Under the pieces are notes generated by a model. That model saw only the letters and a list, made by a program, of their open reading frames with translations, made no database searches and was not told the DNA's origin. This document shows positions 17,854 through 25,961 of a stretch of 50,538 bases of DNA, one piece after another; position 1 is the first letter of the stretch, and each line of letters starts with the position of its first letter. The position numbers and the translations under genes were made by a program. This DNA is from Bacteroidales bacterium. Lineage in GTDB: Bacteria > Bacteroidota > Bacteroidia > Bacteroidales > Prolixibacteraceae. The stretch spans positions 1-50,538 of the forward strand of contig JAAYAG010000071.1 in assembly GCA_012719495.1 (NCBI GenBank), given 5' to 3'.

Positions 17854-19125
17854 ATGAAAATATTAATAATTGGTTCAGGAGGAAGAGAACACGCCCTCGG
17901 ATGGAAAATAAAACAAAGCACCAAGGTGGAAAAAATATATTTTGCCCCCGGAAATGCTGGAACAGCAACAATTGGAGAAAACCTTGCCATTGGGGTATGT
18001 GATTTTAGTTCCATTAAAAAAGCAGTTCTTTCGAACCAAGTAGACATGGTGGTGGTTGGTCCCGAGGTTCCTCTCACCGAAGGTATTTTCGATTTCTTTG
18101 CCTCAGATTCCGAATTAAAAAATATTCCTGTAATTGGTCCATCAAAAGATGGGGCAAAACTCGAGGGCAGCAAGGACTTTGCCAAAGAGTTTATGATGAA
18201 ATACAACATTCCAACAGCACGTTACCAAACATTTTCTAAAGGCGAAGCATCATTGGGTGCCGAATTTATGAAAACCCTTACTCCTCCTTATGTTCTGAAG
18301 GCTGATGGGCTAGCTGCCGGGAAAGGGGTTGTTATTCCAGAAACCATCGGCGAAGCGATATCAGAGTTGGAAGAAATGTTGAGTGGCAAATTTGGCGAAG
18401 CAAGTGACAAAGTGGTCATCGAAGAATTTCTTTCAGGAATTGAACTCTCAGTTTTTGTAATTACCGACGGGAAAAACTATAAAATACTTCCTGAAGCAAA
18501 AGATTACAAGCGAATCGGAGAAGGCAATACCGGACCAAACACTGGTGGTATGGGAGCCATTTCGCCAGTCCCATTTGCCGACAACGACTTCATGTCTAAA
18601 GTAGAGAAAAATATAATTAAACCAACAATCGAGGGATTACAAAGAGAAGAGATTATTTACAAAGGCTTTATCTTCTTTGGATTAATAAATTGCAACGGCA
18701 ACCCATTTGTAATTGAATACAATGCGCGCATGGGCGATCCTGAAACCGAAGCCGTTATGCTTCGCATAAAATCAGATTTTGTGGACCTACTTGAAGGGGT
18801 TGCCAATGAGAATCTTGATGAAAAAATGATCGAATTCGATGAACGTGCTGCGGTTACTGTAATGATGGTATCTGGGGGCTATCCCGGTGATTATGAAAAA
18901 TGGAAAATCATATCAGGAGTCGACCAAGTTGCTAACAGCATTGTTTTTCATGCAGGCACTAATTTTAAAGATAACGAAGTTGTCACTGCCGGGGGCCGTG
19001 TTCTATCGATAAGTTCATATGGAAAAACAATTTCCGATGCATTAAAGGTTTCGTATCAAAATGCTTCGCTGATCCATTTCGACAACTGTTATTTCAGAAA
19101 AGATATTGGGTTTGAATTTGAGTAA
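17854..19125 (+). CDS. purD: Phosphoribosylamine-glycine ligase (GAR synthetase)
   Basis: ATP-grasp enzyme of de novo purine synthesis that joins phosphoribosylamine and glycine. Length is 423 residues from the ATG at 17854 ([15 protein letters not shown]), preferred over the in-frame TTG at 17848. Signatures: GSGGREHA at the N-terminus, [15 protein letters not shown] in the ATP-grasp domain, the PurD motif NTGGMG near 228, and YNARMGDPE near 288. No other purine gene is adjacent except a PurM/PurL-like protein 30 kb away, so purine genes are dispersed. It is followed by a DUF6427 gene after 33 bp. Confidence 0.96.
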   Translation: MKILIIGSGGREHALGWKIKQSTKVEKIYFAPGNAGTATIGENLAIGVCDFSSIKKAVLSNQVDMVVVGPEVPLTEGIFDFFASDSELKNIPVIGPSKDGAKLEGSKDFAKEFMMKYNIPTARYQTFSKGEASLGAEFMKTLTPPYVLKADGLAAGKGVVIPETIGEAISELEEMLSGKFGEASDKVVIEEFLSGIELSVFVITDGKNYKILPEAKDYKRIGEGNTGPNTGGMGAISPVPFADNDFMSKVEKNIIKPTIEGLQREEIIYKGFIFFGLINCNGNPFVIEYNARMGDPETEAVMLRIKSDFVDLLEGVANENLDEKMIEFDERAAVTVMMVSGGYPGDYEKWKIISGVDQVANSIVFHAGTNFKDNEVVTAGGRVLSISSYGKTISDALKVSYQNASLIHFDNCYFRKDIGFEFE

Positions 19126-19158
19126 AATCTCTTAACTGCATTTATGTGTTGCTAAAAA

Positions 19159-20139
19159 ATGTTGCGGATTTTTAATGCTAACTACTTTTATAACTACCTA
19201 CTCTTTCCAATAGTGGGAGCATTACTTTTGCTGCCTGCTTTTCTGAGCCCAGGCACTTTCGAACTTCAACCAGCAAAAGATATCAATCCGTTGCTGCTGC
19301 CGCTTTATGCAATTATCAAAACAAAAGCAACAGCTCTTTTTCTCAACTATCTGGCCGTCATGGTCATTTCAGTGTTATTCCTATATATAAGCTCAACATT
19401 CTCGTTTGTTGGTGAACGCTCTTTCTTGCCTGTTTACCTTTTTATGTTTATTGCCCTAGCACACCCTTCGACGCATAACTTTCAACCGGTATTTATCGCA
19501 GCAATATTCATGCAAATAGCCATTATTAACCTGCTCGCTTCGTTCGAAAAAGCTAAAGTAATAGCAAATGGCTTCAATGCGGGCTTTTTTACCGGCATAG
19601 CAGGACTTTTCTACCCAGCCCTTTCATGTCTATTCTTTTTAGCCCCCATGAGTCTTTATAGTCTCAAAAATAAGGTGGGATGGCGAGAGTGGACAGCATC
19701 TGTCATCGGTCTTTTATTACCACACATTTATGTATTTTCTTATTTCTACCTCACCAACAATTTGAATTCTTTCTATAGTATTTATTTACAAACTTTTGCA
19801 CCTAAAAACTTATCCAAATTCGCACAACTACCGACTATTGTACACTTAGTATTTATCACCATTATTTCCATTGCAGCCTCAATAACCATGTTGAGACACT
19901 ATGGCGAAAAGAAAATAAACACACGCAGGTTTTACAAAATTGTCCTGCAATATCTTTTTTTCGGTCTACTCCTTCTCTCTATACCATCAATTTCATATGA
20001 GTTACTAATAATTGTATCACTTCCTCTCTCTTTTATTTTGACAAATTATCTTACCTTTATACGACGCAGAATATGGGCAGAAGCAATTTTTATGCTGATC
20101 ATCATATTTTCTGTTGCACTACAATTCTTGGTAAAATGA
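19159..20139 (+). CDS. DUF6427-like multi-pass membrane protein
   Basis: A 326-residue hydrophobic protein with about eight to ten TM segments. It resembles the DUF6427 family of Bacteroidota: a conserved N-terminal NYFYNYLLFPIVGALLLLP-type TM and a LAHPSTHNFQPV motif near residue 110. Function is unknown. Its TGA overlaps the ATG of the downstream carbamoyltransferase (ATGA), so the two are very likely translationally coupled. No catalytic motif is evident. A transporter or membrane partner of the carbamoyltransferase is possible but is inference from position only. Confidence 0.75.
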   Translation: MLRIFNANYFYNYLLFPIVGALLLLPAFLSPGTFELQPAKDINPLLLPLYAIIKTKATALFLNYLAVMVISVLFLYISSTFSFVGERSFLPVYLFMFIALAHPSTHNFQPVFIAAIFMQIAIINLLASFEKAKVIANGFNAGFFTGIAGLFYPALSCLFFLAPMSLYSLKNKVGWREWTASVIGLLLPHIYVFSYFYLTNNLNSFYSIYLQTFAPKNLSKFAQLPTIVHLVFITIISIAASITMLRHYGEKKINTRRFYKIVLQYLFFGLLLLSIPSISYELLIIVSLPLSFILTNYLTFIRRRIWAEAIFMLIIIFSVALQFLVK

Positions 20140-21782
20140 ACGAGGGGAAGGGAACACTGGGAATATATGCCATTCAAGACCGGATAGACACGAATTATCC
20201 GCAATATGTACACGATCACAACTTGGCGTTGATGAATAATGGCGAGGTAAAAAAGTTTCTTCAACTAGAAAGGATCAGCCGTATCAAGCGCGACAACAAA
20301 CTATATGTTCATTTGCCAGAACTCATTAAACACTCAGGCCTTGCAGAAGCCGATGTCGACGTAGTTTTTGTTGACAATGTTGTTGGCCGTGCAATGATTT
20401 CTTCGAGTGGGCAAATACGCTTTGAAGCGCCGTTAAACCCCAAATTGACCAAAGATATTGAAAAAGGAAAACTTTGGTGGATTTATCGCGAACCCGACAG
20501 TTACATCCTCAATCACGAACTTGCACACATTTTTTCATGCCTCCCCTTCTATGGTAGTTTCGAAGAGAACAGCCTGCTTGTACATTTCGACGGCGGTGCC
20601 AGCTTATCAAATTTCTCTGCCTGGATATACAAAATGGGGAAAATTATTCCAGTTGAACACCATTGGGAACTGAAACCATTCACTTCACTATTCAATGCCA
20701 ACGCGCTTACTTTCGGGATAATTGGAGCTACAATTGAAGATCAAAACAGTGTTCCGGGCAAACTGATGGGATATGCAGCGTTAGGCACATATAACGAAGA
20801 AATTGATTTCTGGTTAAGGCAGAATAACTGGTTCGAAAACATTTGGGGGAAACGTTCGGCTTTCTTCGAGAAAGCAAAAGCAGACTTTGGTATTGACCTT
20901 AAATCGTTCGACCAACGCAGTACCTTTTTGCAAGATATTGCCGCTACTATTCAGGAACTTTTTATGCGAGAAGTTTTGCTGAAACTCGACGACCTACAAT
21001 CGATAACTGGCTGTAAAACTCTTTATTATACCGGAGGTTGTGCATTAAACATCCATACCAATTCAGCAATAGTTGAAAGCCGCATTTTCGAAAATGTTTA
21101 TATTCCCCCTTGCCCCGACGACTCTGGCTTGTCAATTGGTGCCGCTGCCTTTCTCGAATGGAAAAAAGGGCATACAATACAAATCAATTCTCCGTATTTA
21201 AACAACTGGGGAATTGAAAGCAACAATTTTGAATATACTCAAGAAGATATAAGCCAGCTTGCTCAGCTACTTTCTGAAGGAAAAATTGTTGGAGTGTGTA
21301 ACGGCAATGGAGAAGCCGGACCACGAGCATTGGGAAACCGTTCAATCTTGGCTCTCCCGACAAAAGCCCTGGCCAACAAAGTAAGTGTTGAAAAAAAGCA
21401 GCGCGAATGGTACCGGCCTGTTGCCCCAATTATGCTTGAACACAATGCAAAATATTTTACAGGACAATCATCAATTCACCCACTCACCCGATACATGCTT
21501 CTCGATTTGAAAATCCCGGAAAACAAACAAATTGAGATTTCGGGAGTAATACATGCCAATGGTACCGTCCGAATTCAAACAATTTTTGAGAAAAAAGAAA
21601 ATCCATTCCTTTACGAGTTACTTTCGCTCCTCGATGAACAATACAACATAAAAGCACTGATTAATACATCATTCAACAACAAGGGGAATCCAATTGTACA
21701 CACTGCCCAAGATGCAATAAAATCTGCACAGGAAATGGACCTTGATGCGATAGTAATTAATGGCAAAATTACAATCATCTAA
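20136..21782 (+). CDS. NodU/TobZ-family carbamoyltransferase
   Basis: Predicted O-carbamoyltransferase of 548 residues. The N-terminal Kae1/ASKHA-like domain has NHELAHIFS (HxxxH metal site, near 145) and LLVHFDGGAS; a later TGGCALN motif matches the family. The C-terminal YrdC-like carbamoyltransferase domain carries GNGEAGPRALGNRSIL near residue 405 and INTSFNNKGNPI near 515. Such enzymes transfer carbamoyl from carbamoyl phosphate to sugars or metabolites. The frame is open from 20073, but ATG 20136 overlapping the DUF6427 stop is preferred because the upstream residues fall inside that gene. No secondary-metabolite genes are adjacent, so the substrate is unknown. Confidence 0.85.
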   Translation: MNEGKGTLGIYAIQDRIDTNYPQYVHDHNLALMNNGEVKKFLQLERISRIKRDNKLYVHLPELIKHSGLAEADVDVVFVDNVVGRAMISSSGQIRFEAPLNPKLTKDIEKGKLWWIYREPDSYILNHELAHIFSCLPFYGSFEENSLLVHFDGGASLSNFSAWIYKMGKIIPVEHHWELKPFTSLFNANALTFGIIGATIEDQNSVPGKLMGYAALGTYNEEIDFWLRQNNWFENIWGKRSAFFEKAKADFGIDLKSFDQRSTFLQDIAATIQELFMREVLLKLDDLQSITGCKTLYYTGGCALNIHTNSAIVESRIFENVYIPPCPDDSGLSIGAAAFLEWKKGHTIQINSPYLNNWGIESNNFEYTQEDISQLAQLLSEGKIVGVCNGNGEAGPRALGNRSILALPTKALANKVSVEKKQREWYRPVAPIMLEHNAKYFTGQSSIHPLTRYMLLDLKIPENKQIEISGVIHANGTVRIQTIFEKKENPFLYELLSLLDEQYNIKALINTSFNNKGNPIVHTAQDAIKSAQEMDLDAIVINGKITII

Positions 21783-21795
21783 TTAGTCAAAATGA

Positions 21796-21829
21796 AAAGC
21801 CCTGATTTTACAGTGAAAAACAGGGCTTT
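21796..21829. terminator. Bidirectional hairpin terminator between convergent genes
   Basis: AAAGCCCTG at 21796-21804 pairs with CAGGGCTTT at 21821-21829, and TTTT/AAAA pairs add to the stem inside. Short T runs flank both sides. It lies between the ends of the carbamoyltransferase and oadB genes and can serve both. Confidence 0.75.
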
Positions 21830-21886
21830 ATATGTATTAATTCAAAGTCGTTAGCTGTAAGCCAGCTTCCTCCTCTAATTTTCAGC

Positions 21887-23149
21887 TTAACTCAAGAAGG
21901 AAATAAGTACACCAGCAGCTACTGCAGAACCAATAACACCCGAAATATTGCTCGACATACAATACTGAAGAACATGGTTGTTTGAATCATATTTCAGGGC
22001 AATCTCATTAGCAACACGCGATGCCATTGGCACAGCGCTTAGTCCTGTAGCCCCAATAAGCGGATTAATTTTCTTTTTAGTGAACAAATTGAAAACTTTT
22101 ACCGCAGCAATACCTCCAAAAACAGAAATTGCAAAAGCAAAAAATCCTCCCACAATAATTCCAATAGTTTTTGGATCGAGGAAAACATCAGAAGTCATTG
22201 TTGCACCAACAGTTAATCCCAAAAATATGGTTGCTGTGTTCATAATTGGGCCACTTGCAGCTTCACTAAGGCGCAGGGTATTTGCACCAATTTCTTTAAT
22301 AAGGTTTCCAAAAAGTAACATACCGAGCAGGGGCACTGCCGAAGGAACGAAGAAAGAAATAACTATTCCCAGAACAATCGGAAAAGCAATTTTCACTGCT
22401 CTAAGATTTTTAATCTGGTGTTTAGGCGGATAAAGTTTATCCATCTGCTTCATGTTAATCTTCAACTCCTTTGGGCTACAAGTCAATTTAACAACCAACG
22501 GTATAATAACTGGCACCAGCGCCATGTACGAATAAGCCGCAATGGCAATTGGTCCTAAAAGGTGCGGTGCTAACTTAATGGTTGTATAAATAGCAGTTGG
22601 CCCATCGGCTCCACCAATAATTGCCAATGAAGCTGCTTCCTTGGGAGTAAAACCAACCAAAATAGCAATTAACAACACTGTAAAAATTCCCAACTGCGCA
22701 GCTGCTCCGAAAAACGACAATCGCAAATTGCGCAACATCGGCCCAAAATCGGTAAGGGCACCAACCCCCATAAAAATGATAGGGGGTAGTAAACCTGTTT
22801 TTATCAGCATATAATACAGAAAATTCATAATTCCGTATTCATGAGCAATTTCGAAAAGGTTCATATAACGATGCTCCATTTCAAGCTCCATCAGGTTCAT
22901 ATCGGGGCTCGCAGCTTGCTTCAATCCCTCGAGCTGGATGAATTCACCTGGAACAACGCCCATTCCACCTCCAGGCAGATTGGCCAGAATTACTCCAAAA
23001 GCAATCGGTACTAACAAAAGGGGTTCGTATTGCTTTCTTATACCGAGGTAAAGCAATATGGCTCCAATAGCGAGCATTAGTAACGATCCCGGGTTCTCGA
23101 TAAGACTGCCGAAAGCAGTCATTTCATATAATTTTTGTAAAACGTCCAT
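21887..23149 (-). CDS. oadB: Sodium-pumping oxaloacetate decarboxylase, beta subunit
   Basis: Integral membrane subunit that decarboxylates carboxybiotin and exports Na+. It has 420 residues, standard for OadB/GcdB/MmdB, and about ten TM helices. Conserved motifs: PPIIFMGVGALTDFGP near residue 120, GGADGPTAIYTT near 180 (the essential Asp in ADGPT) and AYSYMALVPVIIP near 205. It is the last gene of the order oadG-oadA-oadB on the minus strand, 47 bp after oadA. The N-terminal region before residue 40 includes the extra TM usual in Bacteroidota homologues. Confidence 0.95.
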   Translation of the reverse strand: MDVLQKLYEMTAFGSLIENPGSLLMLAIGAILLYLGIRKQYEPLLLVPIAFGVILANLPGGGMGVVPGEFIQLEGLKQAASPDMNLMELEMEHRYMNLFEIAHEYGIMNFLYYMLIKTGLLPPIIFMGVGALTDFGPMLRNLRLSFFGAAAQLGIFTVLLIAILVGFTPKEAASLAIIGGADGPTAIYTTIKLAPHLLGPIAIAAYSYMALVPVIIPLVVKLTCSPKELKINMKQMDKLYPPKHQIKNLRAVKIAFPIVLGIVISFFVPSAVPLLGMLLFGNLIKEIGANTLRLSEAASGPIMNTATIFLGLTVGATMTSDVFLDPKTIGIIVGGFFAFAISVFGGIAAVKVFNLFTKKKINPLIGATGLSAVPMASRVANEIALKYDSNNHVLQYCMSSNISGVIGSAVAAGVLISFLS

Positions 23150-23196
23150 AACTAAAGTTTTGAAAAACCATGGCGAAATTGGTTTCGCTAACAGTT

Positions 23197-25062
23197 TTAT
23201 TGAATTACTACCAAAACATCGTCTTCTTCAACATCCTGACCTATCGATTTCTCTATCTTAATAACAGTTCCGGCTTTATCGGCACGGATAGTATTCATGG
23301 TCTTCATTGCTTCAATATACCCAATTAAATCACCAACTTCTACTTTATCGCCAACTTGTAATGGCTTCTCTGTTGTATTCTTTGTCAAATAAAACTTTCC
23401 TTCGAGAGGTGAAAGAATTTTCTTCTCTTCGCCGGAAGCTATTGGTATTGCCACAGGATTGGCTTCGCTTTGTTTGCCTGTTTCATCTCCGTACGAAACT
23501 GTTACTTTGAATACTTCTCCATTAACATTTACATTGAGAGTAGTGGGAGCAAATGCAACATCAGCAACATTCACTTTAGTGGCAATAAGTCCTCCACCTT
23601 CGTTTTTCTTTTTAGCAAGATCTTCTTCGAACGCTTTTTTAGCTGCTCCCGATTTATACAAACGGTATTGTTCCGGGTGCATGGCTAGCTCGAAGAGTTC
23701 TTCGTCGTCGGGACCAAAATCCCATCCGTTATCGTTCATTTCCTTACGGAATTTATCGAGTGCATCGGGATACAATGACTGTGGATTGTCTGAAAATTCA
23801 GTTTTCCCGTTTTCCTGAGCCAATTTTACAATTTCGGGAGCAAGTTTTCCTGGCAATTTTCCCCCCTTGCCCATTAACATATCCCATATATTATCGGCAA
23901 TCATGCTCCAGCGTTCCTTACCTTTTTCAATCTGAATAACATTCATCATTGCCAGGTTTTTTACATACTGGCTATAAGGGGTTACCAATGGCGGATAGCC
24001 TACCATTGGCCAAATGTATTCAACCTCGTTAAAAAGCTTAACCAATAAATCGTCCTGTGTAAGTTCAGGTTGATTATTCTTCACTTTCCATTTATTGATG
24101 TTTTCTAGGTTACTCTGCAAGTCTGCCATTAAAGACCCCATCATACCACCTGGTAACCCAGGGCCAATAAGCAATGAGTTCATATAGCGGTTTTTGCCGT
24201 CAATATAATATCCAAGAAAATCATCGATGAAACTTTGCGTAAGGCTGCGAACTTTCATATATGCATCCATATTAATTTCGGGGACATCAAATCCGGCATC
24301 TTTAAGCATTTCTTGCACAGCTAACACGTCAACATGTCCGGTTCCCCAAGAGAGCGGTTCCATTGCTACATCAACATATTCAACGCCTGCTCTACATACT
24401 TCTAAAATAGAGGCCATTGCAAAACCAGGACCAGCATGAGAGTGATATTGTAATGGAATATCTGGGTGTAGTTTCTTAATCCCCTCAACAATTTTTCCAA
24501 GCCACATCGGGCGACCAATTCCGGCCATATCTTTAAGGCAAATTTCATCGGCACCACCTTTTATAAGTGTATCGGCCAATTGCACATACGATTCAACAGT
24601 ATGCACTTTCGAATAGGTTAAGCTCAAGGCTGCTTGCGCAATCATACCTGCTTCCTTGGCGTATTTTATTGAGTCAAGAATATTTCTGGAGTCATTCAAC
24701 CCACAAAAAGGACGGGTTATATCGGTTCCCTGAGCTTTCTTCACTTTGTACATTAACCTTCGCACATCGGCCGGTACAGGGCTCATGCGCAATCCATTAA
24801 GTGAGCGGTCAAGCATATGGGTTTGTATTCCAGCTTCTCTAAATGGTTTTGTCCACTGGCGGACGGCAGTATTTGGATTCTCACCAAACAATAGATTAAT
24901 CTGCTCGAACCCTCCCCCATTAGTCTCAACACGGGCAAAACAACCCATTTCGATAATGGCCGGAGCTACTTTTTCTAATTGGTCTACACGGGGCAGGTAC
25001 TTACCCGATGATTGCCACATGTCGCGATATACCAATGAGAATTTTACTTTTCTTTTTTCCAT
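23197..25062 (-). CDS. oadA: Oxaloacetate decarboxylase alpha subunit (carboxyltransferase plus biotinyl domain)
   Basis: Soluble subunit that transfers CO2 from oxaloacetate to biotin. It is 621 residues from ATG 25062 (MEKRKVKFSL); the frame is open to 25089 but the extra residues are not family-like. Residues about 5-290 form a PYC-type carboxyltransferase TIM barrel with CLKDMAG (carbamylated/metal Lys) and YHSHAG (Zn His pair). The central conserved PYC_OADA region follows. A Lys/Ala linker leads to a biotinyl domain with EAMKTMN near residue 590, whose Lys is biotinylated. The PYC-type barrel favours oxaloacetate over methylmalonyl-CoA. The oadG stop lies 4 bp upstream of its ATG. Confidence 0.93.
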   Translation of the reverse strand: MEKRKVKFSLVYRDMWQSSGKYLPRVDQLEKVAPAIIEMGCFARVETNGGGFEQINLLFGENPNTAVRQWTKPFREAGIQTHMLDRSLNGLRMSPVPADVRRLMYKVKKAQGTDITRPFCGLNDSRNILDSIKYAKEAGMIAQAALSLTYSKVHTVESYVQLADTLIKGGADEICLKDMAGIGRPMWLGKIVEGIKKLHPDIPLQYHSHAGPGFAMASILEVCRAGVEYVDVAMEPLSWGTGHVDVLAVQEMLKDAGFDVPEINMDAYMKVRSLTQSFIDDFLGYYIDGKNRYMNSLLIGPGLPGGMMGSLMADLQSNLENINKWKVKNNQPELTQDDLLVKLFNEVEYIWPMVGYPPLVTPYSQYVKNLAMMNVIQIEKGKERWSMIADNIWDMLMGKGGKLPGKLAPEIVKLAQENGKTEFSDNPQSLYPDALDKFRKEMNDNGWDFGPDDEELFELAMHPEQYRLYKSGAAKKAFEEDLAKKKNEGGGLIATKVNVADVAFAPTTLNVNVNGEVFKVTVSYGDETGKQSEANPVAIPIASGEEKKILSPLEGKFYLTKNTTEKPLQVGDKVEVGDLIGYIEAMKTMNTIRADKAGTVIKIEKSIGQDVEEDDVLVVIQ

Positions 25063-25066
25063 ATAC

Positions 25067-25327
25067 TTAACACTTTTCAATTTTAACAACTTTGCCCTTT
25101 CCTTGTGTCACAATCTGTATCGCACTTTCAATAGCTGCCGATTTTTTTGGATCTATGACCGAATTTTCTTCTAAAACAATTGGCATTTCTTTCTTTTCTT
25201 CCCCTATGAAACGGTTGACAAAAAGAACTATCGCGTCACCAATAAAAACAACAAGAAACAAAATGGCGAAAACAGTAACCATTCCGACCCCGAGCAGTTG
25301 TAGGGCTATTTCAAAATTTTCACTCAT
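25067..25327 (-). CDS. oadG: Oxaloacetate decarboxylase gamma subunit
   Basis: Small membrane anchor and assembly subunit of the decarboxylase, 86 residues from ATG 25327 (MSENFEIALQ). The single TM helix (about residues 8-32, GVGMVTVFAILFLVVFI) is followed by a charged cytoplasmic tail, the usual OadG layout. An upstream ATG at 25360 would add eleven residues with no family match. It is the first gene of the minus-strand oad unit. I could not find an exact TAnnTTTG box in 25328-25570, a stretch that otherwise holds no gene I can support. Confidence 0.85.
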   Translation of the reverse strand: MSENFEIALQLLGVGMVTVFAILFLVVFIGDAIVLFVNRFIGEEKKEMPIVLEENSVIDPKKSAAIESAIQIVTQGKGKVVKIEKC

Positions 25328-25573
25328 AACAATTTTGATTTTAGATATTAAATGATCCACACATGGTTAAAAACGAGTGCAAATCAGATTCTCTTACGCT
25401 AAAACAATAAAGACAGAACAGGAATTCAACGTGTAATAGCAGGGGAAGGTTTCGAGAAAAAAATACTACCCATTTTACTAAATAGCCTAGCAATAATACC
25501 AAAATAAGCCCAACTATCTGGTAAAAATGCAATACACAATAACTGACAATTATCATTTTTTTAACATTGATCC

Positions 25574-25605
25574 AAAAAAAAGGGCTACCATTTTGGCAGC
25601 CCTTT
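25574..25605 (-). terminator. Intrinsic terminator of the rpoBC-DUF3467 unit
   Basis: On the minus strand AAAGGGCT and AGCCCTTT form an 8-bp stem with an inner CC/GG extension, followed by a run of eight Ts. It lies 20 bp after the DUF3467 stop. This is a textbook Rho-independent terminator. Confidence 0.88.
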
Positions 25606-25625
25606 ATAGGTATTTTCAAGAATAA

Positions 25626-25961
25626 TTAAGCTAGAGGAATATTGCCCCCTCCAAAACTAATAGGAGGAATGTGTGGGTCGTTCCCCATGTTCATTTTAAT
25701 GGGTCCGTTTTGTTGCTCAAACTTCTTTACATTATCTTGCAAGGCAAGCAACAAACGTTTGGCGTGTTCTGGAGTAAGTATGATCCTAGATTTAACACCA
25801 GCCTTAGGAATTCCGGGCATGACCCTTACAAAATCGATCACAAACTCAGAAGTTGAATGTGTAATTATCGCAAGGTTCGAATAAATACCTTGAGCAACCT
25901 CCTCATTCAACTCAATATTGAGTTGATTCGCATTTTGTTTCTTCTGATCTTCTGCTTCCAT
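25626..25961 (-). CDS. DUF3467 family protein
   Basis: A 111-residue soluble protein matching DUF3467 (central GIYSNLAIITHSTSEFVIDF, then SRIILTPEHAKRLLLALQDN). Function is unknown. Its ATG shares one base with the rpoC stop (TAATG), so it is translationally coupled to the RNA polymerase beta' subunit. It ends directly before the operon terminator. This placement suggests a role tied to RNA polymerase or its level, but there is no direct evidence. The N-terminus is rich in Gln/Asn and probably flexible. Confidence 0.88.
   Translation of the reverse strand: MEAEDQKKQNANQLNIELNEEVAQGIYSNLAIITHSTSEFVIDFVRVMPGIPKAGVKSRIILTPEHAKRLLLALQDNVKKFEQQNGPIKMNMGNDPHIPPISFGGGNIPLA

Noticed and set aside
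21978-22433. Plus-strand 151-codon frame antisense to oadB
   Set aside because: Frame opposite a highly conserved membrane protein gene; its composition mirrors the complementary codons and no domain is visible.
25341-25619. Minus-strand 92-codon frame between the DUF3467 and oadG genes
   Set aside because: It would start inside the strong intrinsic terminator of the rpoBC unit and has no family features; the hydrophobicity follows from AT-rich DNA.
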